64,000 nucleotides of DNA from the NCBI GenBank assembly GCA_019095985.1, contig CM032666.1, positions 5,999,610-6,063,609 of the forward strand. Reading direction: 5' to 3'. Below the pieces are notes generated by a model. That model was not told the origin of the DNA. It did not search any database and saw only the letters and a program-made list of their open reading frames with translations. The translations under genes were made by a program, and so were the position numbers. Source of the DNA: Streblospio benedicti (lineage: Eukaryota > Annelida > Polychaeta > Spionida > Spionidae). This document shows positions 52,391 through 63,639 of the stretch, piece after piece (positions within the stretch are counted from its first letter, which is position 1; every line of letters begins with the position of its first letter).

Positions 52391-53214
52391 TTTTCATAAT
52401 GTAATGAGTTTGTAGGTAGCCAATAGTCTCACTTATAAATTTGTGTGGTTCTTTTCTGCTACTTTCAAAATCCAAGCAAATTACCAAAGTTTCATGATCC
52501 TCTTTATGTATTAGAAGTTTGGCAGATCTCAAACCATTTTGGCAGTCATCTTGAATTATTATGTATAATATAATTTTAAAAATTATTTATAAACTTATGT
52601 TTAGTCATTCCAAAAGAAGATATCAGGGATATTATTTTGTCATATTACACAAATTTATTAATTATTCGATCTAACATACAAACGTTGCAGTTTAGAAATA
52701 TTTCTTATTAGATTACAATTGCTTATTTTGTAACCACGGAAACCACAAATTGGTAAATAATGGTCTTGCATCAACTATACTTGAAATAAATTGAGTCCTA
52801 AGATATGGAAATCACAAAATTCCAATTTCAATTGAATTTTCTTATTGTACACCCATAAGTACATAAAGAATGAAAATTATATAGTTTTCTGCCAAATTAT
52901 CTAATTAGGTACATACCAATGAAGTTAAATTTTCAAATTAATATTTCCTCCTTATAGTCCTCATGACTACCAATAAAATGATATATTAAGTGTACTTGTA
53001 TCTGCAACACTTTTAATTCTACATTAAATTAAAAAATGATTATATGAATATTATGGTGGCCATTTTGAAATTCAAAATGGCGGCTTACATAGGCAATGTA
53101 TGAAGCGACATACACCAAATTTGGTTCAGCACCTTCAAATTAAGTAAAATGGACTATCTGTCCACTTTTCCTCAAAAATGCTTCTAGAGTCTTACTAGGG
53201 CCGCTTTTCAAGAT
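52391..53214. other. Intergenic stretch, nothing recognised
   Basis: AT-rich. A short palindrome (CCATTTTGAA / TTCAAAATGG) lies near 53059-53081. No supported gene. Confidence 0.4.
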
Positions 53215-53455
53215 TTCCGACCAGCCTATGACCAAGTATGTAGGCTGGGGGTTACAGAGACATCAGTTCGTCCGTGTAACCTTTTAACAGTTCGCTGCTT
53301 GGGATGATGGTATCATTCTGTTCTCACAACCTTTGGGTCGTGAGTTCGAGTCCTGTCAGTGCCACTTGATATAGTAAAATAGAAGATGTCACTTCAGCTA
53401 TGTCAATACAGTGGAAGGAGCTTGCTTGGCAGAACAGTGAGAGTAGAATTTATAA
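53215..53455 (-). repeat. Copy of the bipartite tRNA-like unit, opposite orientation
   Basis: Plus strand reads GACCAAGTATGTAGGCTGGG, then GGGTCGTGAGTTCGAGTCCT and TCAATACAGTGGAAGGAGCT, the reverse orientation of the array. The first tRNA-like module is cut short at the left edge. Confidence 0.8.
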
Positions 53456-54203
53456 ACCAATAGGATATTGGAATCTACTGTATTTTAGGGTGTTCTATTG
53501 AATCATTAAATATATTTCTTTGTAATTGGTTATTCAAACCCCACAGAGTTAAAATTTGAATATAATTTTTTTATTTGTAACTATGATATTGTTTATAAAT
53601 GTGTAAATGAAATAATAACAAAGATAAATTGGTTTGATACATAATCCGCCTAGTCCCAAATTGTGACTACAAGCAGCGTACATTATGTACAAATATCATA
53701 TTTCTTTTAATTACTATATCTCATCTATCGGATGGGTGATTTTTGGAGACTTTTAGTAGTGAGTAACTGACATATGCATCTATCTATTAAAACACTAAAA
53801 CAAATTGTTGCTATACCTTTGACGCTATTTTTATCTACCCTGTAGTATTCTGTCAGAATAAAAACATATACCGGTAATTGTTGGATCTTAAAAAAAAAAA
53901 ACAATTTGCAGCCTTAATTTCTCAATTCAGGGTGCCACAAGAAGGATGACATAAAATTCCCTGCCTTTTCTCTGACTAATTTTGAATTTTCACTGACCTT
54001 TAAAATAATACAATGTGCATTAAATTTCGGCCTCCACCTCCCCTACAGCTGTCATTTTAGTTCATTTCATTGCCTTCAATAGTTACATACTAACAGAACT
54101 AAATGAGTATTTATAACTTCAAAAGAGCTAAAAGTACATTTGTTTGCACATCACAGTGTTCACACTATATACTAAAGGTAATAAAACAACCTTATTTATC
54201 GGT
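53456..54203. other. Intergenic stretch, nothing recognised
   Basis: AT-rich; no supported gene or element ends. Confidence 0.4.
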
Positions 54204-54206
54204 TTA

Positions 54207-54681
54207 GGCCACTATGTTTTTTTTCTCTGTTTTAGACCATCGCCCTCATAAGTTTTACCTACCGCATAGCGAAAAAAAAACATGTTTTTTTTTAGACCAT
54301 CGCCCTCATTAGTTTTACCTAGCGCATAACAAAAAAAAAAACGAAAAAAAAAACGTGTTAAGCCACTCCACCAAAATCATATTGTTATCTTGTTATATGG
54401 ATACTATGTTTTATGTCTAATTTAATTAATGATTTGATTGATTTGATATGCCCATAAAATTGCCATCAACAGCATGTCAGCATGCATCTAGTCTAAATCA
54501 GCAAGCGATGTTGTTACTCTGTGAGTCCTAGACTAGATAGGTTTTTGTTTTTTAATTGCCCTCATTAGATTTTTCAGATAGGCCAAAAAACATGTTTTTA
54601 TTCAAATGTTTTTTTTACCTCCCTCTCTCATTAGAATTGGAATATTTTCTGATCTACAACAGAGAAAAAAACATAGTGTCC
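54207..54681. mobile_element. MITE with TTA target duplication (family C)
   Basis: 475 bp, ends GGCCACTATGTTTTTTTTCT and complement (AGAAAAAAACATAGTGTCC), flanked by TTA at 54204-54206 and 54682-54684, as in PIF/Harbinger elements. Internally AGACCATCGCCCTCAT-AGTT recurs twice in direct order (54234 and 54295). No coding capacity. Confidence 0.75.
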
Positions 54682-54772
54682 TTAATGTATTAAATACTTA
54701 CACCACTAAAAATTAAATAATAATTTTTGGAAATTCAACAATATCTAGAAGTATACTAGTTCATATGGCACA

Positions 54773-54986
54773 TTATTCAAACCATTTTAACGAATTTAAA
54801 AGACCCTTTTCTTAGTTTCAATACATTAATTAGGTAATTAAACAATTACAATTACAACTAGAAGAATTTTTAGAACTTGATGAAAAAACACATAATATGA
54901 TGTTTTTTGATCAAATTCTAAAATTAATATATTGAAACTAAGAAAAAGGTCTTTTAAATTCATATTATGTAAACCATTTGGAATAA
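54773..54986. mobile_element. Hairpin (foldback) element
   Basis: Arms of about 60 bp: AAACCATTTTAACGAATTTA, AAAGACCCTTTTCTTAGTTT at the left and their complement (AAACTAAGAAAAAGGTCTTT, CATATTATGTAAACCATTTG, with mismatches) at the right, around a 90-base AT-rich centre. Confidence 0.75.
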
Positions 54987-55064
54987 CAAATAATGCAATA
55001 TAGATGTGGCAAAAAATAGTATTTCATACCTATAATTTTTATTTTAATATTCATTAACATTTTT

Positions 55065-55497
55065 ACACTTCTCTCTCTCTCTCGCGTCTTTTTAGCAAGC
55101 ATATCTCTACCAACGATAGCTGAAGACAGGTTTTACAACCCTAAGCTTCCATTTGACTATATCAAGTGGCCCTGGGAAACACATATATATATCATTCAAT
55201 GGCACTAAAAATGCTAATGAGACCTTCCCAAAATTTCGTCCTCATGTGGGATTCGAACCCACGACCTCTGGATTGAGATGATAACTGACCAAGTATGTAA
55301 GCTGGGGGTTACGGAGACAACGGTTCAACCGTGTAACCTTTTAACAGCTCGCTGCTTGGGTCGTGAGTTCGAGTCCCGCCAGGGCCATTTGAGATAGTCA
55401 AATGGAAGCTTAGGGTTGTAAAACCTGTCTTCAGCTATATCTATCGTTGGTAGAGATATGCTTGCTAAAAAGATGTGACAGAGAGAGAGAAGTGTCA
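55065..55497. repeat. Hairpin-flanked copy of the tRNA-like unit
   Basis: Arms of about 110 bp (CACTTCTCTCTCTCTCTC, AGCAAGCATATCTCTACCAA, GGTTTTACAACCCTAAGCTT) at 55065-55175 recur in reverse complement at 55385-55497. The centre (about 55215-55385) carries both tRNA-like modules (GGGATTCGAACCCACGACCT and GGTCGTGAGTTCGAGTCCCG). Both arms include body sequence of the family (TAGCTGAAGACA), so the two half-units face each other. Confidence 0.8.
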
Positions 55498-55499
55498 AA

Positions 55500-56075
55500 A
55501 TGTATCCGCAAGCACTGGGAAACACATATTATATGTCATATAATATATCATTAACATTTCTAGTTATGATAGAAAATGTTACTCCATGAACTTGAACTTG
55601 CTGTCAGAATATTAGACCATCACAGACCATCACTACTGTCAGGATCATATGTGTTATAATCATAAAGTTGCTGCCTCCTTTATGTTATACTCAAGCAGAC
55701 TCTGTAACAGCTTGTTGAAGTTATTGTTCAGCTGATTGAGAATGATGAACCATTTGAATTAGTAATTATTGAGTCCTAACAAAAATACTGCCGAAACAAT
55801 CTGCCTTGGCCACAGATTTTTTCCTCTGAAATTTCATTTTCCCTGGCTTTTCCATGACTTTTCAAATTAGATTTTCACTGATTTCCCTGACGATTCACTG
55901 ACCTTGAAAAAAATAATAATTCCCCCGACTTTTCAAGTCCCGTGGCAACCCTGAGTCATGTGGGAAATAGAAAATTAATTTATCAAATTCACAATTCAGC
56001 TTCACTTTGGAGCTGGAATTGGTTGGCGGTTGAGAAGCCTGGCTCAGCTCTGGAAAACTGTTCAGGCTGGGGATT
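55500..56075. other. Intergenic stretch, nothing recognised
   Basis: AT-rich; near 55820-55950 are C-poor phrases (TTTTCACTGATTTCCCTGA) reminiscent of a repeat also near 53980, but no boundaries could be set. Confidence 0.35.
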
Positions 56076-56077
56076 GG

Positions 56078-56356
56078 TTAAGTGGCTCCTTGTGACAGGC
56101 CAGATGGAGGTTGGATGAGATCGTGGGATCCATTCAAACTGGGGGACATCTGGGAGAGTGCTTGGGAACTGTCCTGGGTTTGTGAAGGCTGGATCAGTCC
56201 TTGTGAGCTTTTGTATCCTTGGTTTGCATGATCCTGGCTCTCCATGGGCTCAGTGACTGCACTCTGGTGAGTAGGAGGTGGGCTTGATCCAGGGCTTCCG
56301 TCATATTGAGACCAGACCTTGCCTTCTAAACGTATGCTGGTCCATATTTTATCCAA
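56078..56356 (-). other. Gln/Ser/Pro-rich open frame of uncertain status
   Basis: A 92-codon minus-strand frame rich in Gln, Ser and Pro (GLIQPSQTQDSSQALSQMSP, HDLIQPPSGLSQ) with imperfect internal repetition. It lies downstream of the Penelope-like element on the same strand. It could be a coding exon of low complexity or repeat-derived sequence; no splice site was verified. Confidence 0.25.
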
Positions 56357-56649
56357 TATATTTCTTTGTACTGAAAAGCCTGCTAATATTAATCTTTTAT
56401 ATACTTCGTAAAATTATCATAATATTCTCATTTCAAAAGTCAAAAAATGTAATATTCGCGCTGCGAATATCCAAAGTAGAATATGAAAATCTATAACTCG
56501 ACCCAGCAATATATAGGCTACACCTGAACCAAAAATCTTCCTATACCCATTCTGTTAAAACCAAAAAGTTGTCTATTCTTGAATGTGTTCATTGTGTTGG
56601 TATGAAATATATTAGTTCATCTTTCTTTGCTCACAACACTAGATTTTTT

Positions 56650-57775
56650 TAAAATACATTTACAGTTTCGCCAAACAACTGTTGGCATCCTCAGAATGTT
56701 CTTCCCGCGCAATGTCACAAGTCAAATATTCTGATCCTGAACGAGGATGGAATCATAAACTCGCGAGAGTTGGTGCCCCCCCTCGTCCCTGTTCATAACC
56801 TGCTTGCAGGTTCGGATGTGTACAGACTCTTTGATGGTCCTGGTTTTCCATTCACTTTCTCTGTCTATTATTCTGGCTCCCTCCCAGTCTATCTGATGGT
56901 TGTGCTGGTTTGCATGGTCCGTGATGGCACCCTTGTTTATTTCCATTTTTGACTCTTTCTTTGTGGATCTGGTGTATGCTCCCTTCTGGTTTGCTTCCAC
57001 GTCCTTCTGATGTTCCTTCAGTCTGGTACCAAACTTTCTGCCTGTTTCCCCGACATACACTTTATCACATGACTTGCATGGAATCTTCTACACAATTTCA
57101 CATTTGTCCATCTTATCTACTTTGTCTTTTGGGTGTACTAGGATGTTCCTGATAGTCTGCCTTTGGCTTCACCGCCGTAGCTACTAAGTGTTTGTTCAGA
57201 ATTTGGAGATCCCTTTTGTAACACCTTTCACATATGGTAGGATAACCTGGCCTTTTGATCTTTCAGCTTTTTTTCTTTTCTTGTTCTTTTTCACTCTTCC
57301 TTTCAAGTTTGGTTTCTATCTGGTGTTTCACTCGTCGGAACGACCATTCAGGATAGCCACATCTTGTCAAAGCTTCAACTATGTGTTGTTCCTCTTTCTG
57401 CCTGTCAACTTCTTCTGTCACTATGTCATTCCCTCTATCTAAAAGGGTGCGTATAACACCTAGCTTGTGTTGCAAATGGTGATGGGAGGAGAAGTGTAGG
57501 TACTGGTCAGTGTGTGTCTTCTTTCTGTAAACTAGTAATTTCACACTCCTGTCTGGTTTACGCACAATCAGTGTGTCTAGAAATAGAATGCATCCATCTT
57601 TTTCTTCTTCATGCGTAAACTTGATGCTACCAGTCTCATCCACTGTGTTGAGATGGTCTGTGAGGTTCTGGGTCTCTCCTCTCTTTATCTTCTCTAACAC
57701 ATCATCCACATACCGCTTCCATAGTTGTGGTTTACAAGTCACTGGGGCTGAACAATTTGTTGTCATTTTAACATA
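56650..57775 (-). mobile_element. Penelope-like element, RT and GIY-YIG parts
   Basis: Read on the minus strand: reverse transcriptase C-terminal half (LWKRYVDDVLEKI with the YVDD active site, then CILFLDTLI) from about 57766, a linker, LPYVKGVTKGISKF near 57240, PCKSCDKVYVGETGRKFGT with the GIY-YIG endonuclease start near 57085-57030, and RIIDRESEW...TIKESVHIR, ending NRDEGGHQLSRVYDSIL near 56750. This is the diagnostic RT-to-GIY-YIG order of endonuclease-bearing Penelope-like elements. The N-terminal RT fingers are missing and a few stops interrupt the linker. A hammerhead-like motif (CTGAGGA, stem GCCAA/TTGGC, GAAAC) follows at 56694-56665. Confidence 0.9.
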
Positions 57776-58084
57776 GCTCAGACCCAGTCCATGCTAACAG
57801 GCTTTGGGCCTGAACTCATGAAAGAAGGCAGTAACCAACTATTGCAACAACAATTTGCTGACAACAATAGAAGAAAAATGTACCCAGGTGCCTGCAAAAA
57901 CTTCATTGTAAATCTCTACAAATGCTGACAGCTTTGGGTGTGATCCTAGAGATGGAGGTTTAAATACCTAAACTAGGTGTGATAAAGAAAGATAATTTGG
58001 TAATGTGAACTCGATAAAGGGGAATATATATTTCATCGTGACATTGTTTAATGTGTTTAATATTAGAATATAAAATAAATTGAA
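57776..58084. other. Flank of the Penelope-like element
   Basis: No recognisable N-terminal RT sequence continues here, so the element is truncated at about 57775. Nothing else seen. Confidence 0.4.
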
Positions 58085-58095
58085 GGTACATTATC

Positions 58096-58401
58096 ATCGT
58101 CGGTTTTCACGGCTTGATCACTCACACTGCCTTTAAAGTCCTTGTTCATACCAACCCGTGGGCCTAGTTATAGCTTTTATGTGGAAAAATTATTTTCGGT
58201 TAGACTTACGTCAAAGACAAAATCAATACTCGGTTTCATCTTACTGGTATAGCGAGATCGTACGTTTGGCATTTGAATTCCTAGCTAGACATATTGGCAG
58301 TGGGCCTTCTGATTGGTTGGTTTCTGAGCGTAAGTTCCACAGAATTGGATATGGTAGTATCACGGCTATATACTGTGTATATAGTCGTGAGATATGACGA
58401 T
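58096..58401. mobile_element. Small inverted-repeat element with 11-bp flanking repeat
   Basis: 306 bp with imperfect 19-bp ends (ATCGTCGGTTTTCACGGCT; complement of AGTCGTGAGATATGACGAT, about 14 of 19 matching) between exact copies of GGTACATTATC (58085-58095 and 58402-58412). A long target duplication suggests a Mutator-like origin, where 8-11 bp is usual. No transposase; the plus-strand 79-codon frame inside has no family. Confidence 0.55.
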
Positions 58402-58412
58402 GGTACATTATC

Positions 58413-59020
58413 TGTATAAAGAAACATACGGCATTGAGACTATTATAAAAGCAGCTGATATAATTACACTGTATGCAACTTGGTCATGGACAGAAAGCTT
58501 GAGATCCTAAGTACAAGTGTAATCCCAAACTGTAAAATTTGTATATCAAATATTGTATAGAAATGTATGATTAATATGTGAAACAATTGATAACTAAATT
58601 TCTTGAAAAACATTCATATATTAACACATGTACACTAGTACAAATATTTACTTTAATGTAATATTGTATTACATAGAACTTAATTTTGTCTCCAACTTAT
58701 GTGAAACACCAGTTTCAAGTTTCACAACGGCAGAGTTCATGTGAAAAGGCACCTAAGAAGTGTGCCAAATATATTCGTATTAGATTTTAAGTTTCAATTT
58801 TGATAATTGAACCACATAAAGCATAGAAAATAAAATAAAAACAAGTTTGACAAGTTTCAAGTACATTGCATGGTCACAAACTTTTCAAATGGTTCAAGAT
58901 CTCAATGACTTCCCTTTCAATTCACACTCCTCAAGTAAGAACAAAAGGTTTTGATAACTTAGGAGACTTAATTTCAAGCAAGACCATAACTGATTGTTTT
59001 CAAACTAGGAGTCATTTCTA
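58413..59020. other. Intergenic stretch, nothing recognised
   Basis: AT-rich, no supported coding or element signal. Confidence 0.4.
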
Positions 59021-59021
59021 T

Positions 59022-59063
59022 GTTGTTGTTGTTGTTGTTTTTTTTTTTTTTTTTTTTTTTTTT
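59022..59063. repeat. (GTT)n followed by poly(T)
   Basis: GTT triplets pass into about 25 T residues. On the minus strand this is a poly(A) run followed by AAC triplets and may mark the 3' end of a retroposed sequence, but no body was identified. Confidence 0.85.
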
Positions 59064-59069
59064 AACCTA

Positions 59070-62000
59070 ATAGATTATAAATTTTATTTCTTAAAAGAGG
59101 ACAAATTTGTTGTGTCAAACAATTCAGTATAGGGGTAGACAAATGGATCTCACTTGCCTGGATAAAGTTTTACTTGCCACATATATTTTATGTACTTGCC
59201 CTTTTGGCAGTTTTCATTCAGTTTGTCCACCATGTCAAATTTTAACCTTCCCCAGACAGGCGGACAGACAATTTGTCTACCCTTGACTGTGAGGCCTATA
59301 GAACAAACAAAATCAATTTGAAGATTTGAATGTACGTTTATATAATAACATTTAATAATATAACATTTCCCATTGATTATACTTATATTATTAGGTATAC
59401 ACTGGAGCAATAATTGCTTGAACTTGTACAACTTAGATAAAAAATATTAATGCAGACACCAAGCCTGTACACAACAAATGACAGTGCCAAGTATTAATAT
59501 CTAATATGGGTAAACTTAAACAGGCACATTTCAACTCTCAATATTGAACAAATTTACAATAAAATATAGTAGTTTTTGGAATCACTCCCAACAAGCCTTT
59601 TATTTTCCAACAGACATGCCACAAAACACATGTTTATTTGAAAACGCGTGCCTGAACCCCCGCATCTACTAGTCTCTTTGATTCGCATGGCTAAGACAGC
59701 GCTTGCTAGTTTAGAGGTTGATTCAGACCACATCTATTCATTACGTTTCATTTTGACTAAATTCTGTAAATATACACAATTATTGATATTTAGATGGATT
59801 CAAAGGTATTACTCTTTGTCAAAATGAATTACAGAGTTAAATATAGATAATAATGCATTTGAAATTCACACTCCTTTGTAGTATTACAAAGTTGAAACCC
59901 CCGGTCCCAAAAAATAATATAGAAAAATTGATGTTAAAAAATTAAATAAAAATAAAGGCTTTTGGACTAATAACAAAACAAGCAATGTCTTTAATTGGGG
60001 AAGACAATACCAGCTTTCACATATTCGTAACACCCATCCAAGATTTACATAGAAATTTCATATTACAATACTCATTCTTTGCATTCCACAACACAAATAA
60101 TCTAACAAAGCTATAGCACTTAATTATCCCTTTGTCTTTTTCTCAGTAGTAGGATCTAATTTGATTCACAATTTCAACAGCATTATGTGTTAGCACGTGT
60201 CTTGAATATATTTAGCATACAAGTTCATACTCCGTACTTGACAATAACGATGCCAGACTTAATAACAGCAATTACTTCAAAAATCTAATAATGACATGGG
60301 TGTTCAAATATTAGACATTTTCTTCCTCATTTTCACTGTTCTTAGTTAATCATTATAACATGACAATTTATGTTCGAATTCATTTTTCTTGAAACAGATA
60401 TATCATTCCTAATCTTTCAAACAACAGTAACCAACTTAAAATGTGTATTCAAAACTTTCTCTTCCATAAAACACAATCTCACTTCATTTATACACATGGA
60501 AATTTGATCCCCATTACACATTAGTCTAAGTAATTCAAATCTGGCACCATTACTAAGCCATCCTGACTAGGCTATATACAAGTGTACTGTACAGTTGTTG
60601 GTACATCTTGTTCGATAATATATTTCATTAGAATATAACATAAGAACATATCTAACATGAATTTTGTATTTATATAAGTATGGATTACACTTTTCTTAGT
60701 CCAATATCTAAGAAAAATTTGCTTACAATTTTATCTTAGTTAACTTTTTATCAATGGTTCATCACTATAAGAAAATCATTTTTTCATTCATGTTATTGTT
60801 TATGTATGTTACAAATATAGAAGAATGTTTAATAACAACCAAATCTTGCCATTCATGATAATCTTCAACACCCAGCAATATATTTCCATTTTATTTTTCT
60901 ACATACTGGTAAATTGTGATCAATACCTATCATCGGAATTCTTTTACAAATAAAACTGCAGTTTATTGTTTCTAATTAGAAATCATTTACAGGTACTACA
61001 TTCTTCACCATAAAACTACATAACTTAGAACGTAACTAGCATGACTGTATGAACAAAATTTCTAAAGAATGCATTTTCAATGAAAATCTGTGCAATATAA
61101 TAGCGTGTATTGCTACTATCGCTGTTATCGATTAACTTCCATCAATTTCATTTCTTTACATAATCATTTACAATAAACAATCCATTTACAAACACCAGAT
61201 CTACCATTCATTGGACATACAATTTACATATTTCAGCAGTAAAATAGTTAAAAATAAATTTAATGATCACAATCTATCATAATTCTAACTTTGCTTTGAA
61301 TTTAAGAATAATAAGATAAGAAAGTTACTTTCTGCCAATATTTTAGAATTTTTGGTTTAGAATTTCAAGTGAGTACAATATTTCACAACATACATTATCA
61401 TGAAATTCAAAGATTTAAACTAGTCTTCACTTTTCACAGTAATTGTAAAAGAATTAATGTTTTTCTGTAACTTTCGTGTGACCAAGGCACTCAAATCATT
61501 CACTCTTCATCCATTTAAATGAAACATTCTAAAGCTTTACAATGCTATACATAGAACATAATAGAATTAAAAAGCTAATTCTGCAAAATCATTTTTGAAC
61601 ATTTGCAATTTGAAGCATGGCAGGACCTACCTTTAAAAATCTAATAAATGTAAACAAAAGATCGAGAAAAAAAACTCTTTCATTCACATTATTTGATTAA
61701 TCAAAGAAGAATGTACTAGTAAATTGGTAATGAAATTATTATGTAATTCTACAGAAGTGCTATCATACAATATTAGACCAAAAATATGAAGTGCTAAACA
61801 TGTTCTATAAAGAGTTCAGCTTATGATGTTTGAGATGTTCATCCTCATTTCAATTTGACAATTTTTCCAAAGTGATCGGCCATTACTGGGCTTGAAGAGA
61901 AGCATGCTTCTTATTAATCTGAGGGCAATCCATATATAAGCTTTCTCTATCAGGGAACAGTTTGTTATGGCTTGCCACCATTCATAGACTATGGAAGAAT

Positions 62001-62480
62001 GGTTTACAAAGATGCTTCAATATTCATTCTTTCTTAAAGTGGTTTATGACAATTAACACCATTCCTGAACCACAGAACAAAGATTTCAAGGACTGTAGGA
62101 GAAGGGTTTCAGGTGCTTCATGTGGATCTCAAGTGCATTTCTATTTTAAGCCATCAAAGAAATCACCCTGATTTGGAAGCTTTTATTCAGGTGAAACCAA
62201 TCAACTCTTCCCATTTAAAAACCATCCAGTCAGATTATCTACTTACAATTCAGTGAGTGTGAGTGCTGTTCCAAAACATTGAAGTCACTTCATTCAGTGA
62301 CTTGGTCTCCTGAAGTGTAGACAGTGCATTATTTTGCTCCTACAATCTATTGCATATTTAACCATAACCTGTTTCCAGTTTCAATACAATATCAATTATC
62401 AACCAAGTAGGTGTTTATTCTGGAGAGTTTATCAATTCATCATCAATCCATTTGATAGCCAGGATACTTCAGGATTACGT
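59070..62480. other. Long AT-rich stretch without a recognised gene
   Basis: More than 3 kb with short, rapidly interrupted frames on both strands and no element ends. It could be a long 3' UTR of an unseen minus-strand gene or plain intergenic DNA. The frame at 61962-62171 has no ATG or family support; it could be part of the 5' region of the gene that follows. Confidence 0.4.
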
Positions 62481-62503
62481 CAGTGTCATCTTCAAAATAC
62501 AGA

Positions 62504-63639
62504 ATGCAGCCTCAGATGATTGGATTTGGATTTTGGCCCAATTCCTCATGTAATTATCTGAATGGTAATCCAGCCTATAGTCATGGGTCTACAGCTTATG
62601 GTGCTGGATATCAAGCTTATGGTGCTGAATCTCAAGCTTGTGGTGCTGGACTGCATGCTTATAGCCAGGGATCTCCACAATGCTCTGCTTTTGGTCTTGG
62701 ATCATATGGTGACAGGGGACACACAGGCACCTCGCGATATGTTGGATACTCCCAAGGACTGCACCAGTATAACCATGATGGTAGAAACATGCCTGCATCA
62801 CAACAATTAAAAGTCAAAGTAAGATTTCATGTTTTTGCTTATTTGTTGCTTTTACCTTCAGTATTATTCTCATTTAGTAATAGAAATCCAGAAAAAAGCA
62901 CATTCATTTTTGGTAACAGTGTTCATGTAATCGTTTTAAAAATTACTTCACAAAACACTTGCCATACTGAATTACATGCAATCAAATAGAATCTGCAGAG
63001 AAGTACAAGTGTCTGTACATGTAATTCTTAAAATTCTATATATAGATTGTAATAATCATATTCTTTTTACATTTTCAGACTGCCAAGTTCATTGGTTCAC
63101 AAAATCATTTATGTTACAGTCCTTACATGAAGAATCGTCAATCCCATAACAAGGTTCTCCCTCAATATGACGGTGCCAATCATTTGTTCAATAACGGAGC
63201 AATTGTTCCAGATGCAGGTATCATGCAGGCCAACAACGTTAACCAGTTCAGTGCATTGAATCAGGCGCTTTCAAACCATGATGCTTCTCTGCTTGTCCAA
63301 TTCATCATGATGTTCAAGTCTAACCTGTTGAAACATGCAGATCAGATTAAGAGCGATGAGATAAGAAAGATGTATGATTGGTACAGTATGCACATAGAAT
63401 CAAAATGTAGTGTAGAAATAACAAATGTTCATGAAAACCTCGACAGTATCAAGAAAAAGTATGATGAGCTACATATTTTTCTCATTGAGTCAATGGAGGA
63501 CATGCTTCAAGATGATGCATGGACATTTGGGGAAGATGTGTTTATCTGGAACACCCTACAGAAAAAATACCTGTTTACAGAAGTGAAAGATGTACTTAGT
63601 AGTGATAAAAAATACCTCAGTGTCAACCATACAGTGTAG
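62504..63639 (+). CDS. Unidentified spliced gene, 5' part (Gly/Tyr/Ala-rich N-terminus)
   Basis: Exon 1 runs from ATG 62504 to a GTAAGA donor at 62819 (105 codons, phase 0); exon 2 starts after TTTTCAG at 63079 and stays open to TAG at 63637-63639. The N-terminus has imperfect 9-residue repeats (AYGAGYQ, AYGAESQ, ACGAGLH, AYSQGSPQ), typical of disordered or low-complexity regions. Exon 2 is predicted helical and acidic (ASLLVQFIMMFKSNLLKHAD, ENLDSIKKKYDELHIFLIES). ATG 62504 is chosen over an upstream GTG in the same frame; an upstream exon is possible because an AG lies at 62482-62483. Coding-like sequence continues after the stop in another frame (next entry). I do not recognise the family. 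Confidence 0.55.

Noticed and set aside
56770-57776. Plus-strand frames of 60-84 codons
   Set aside because: Antisense to the Penelope-like RT and GIY-YIG domains.
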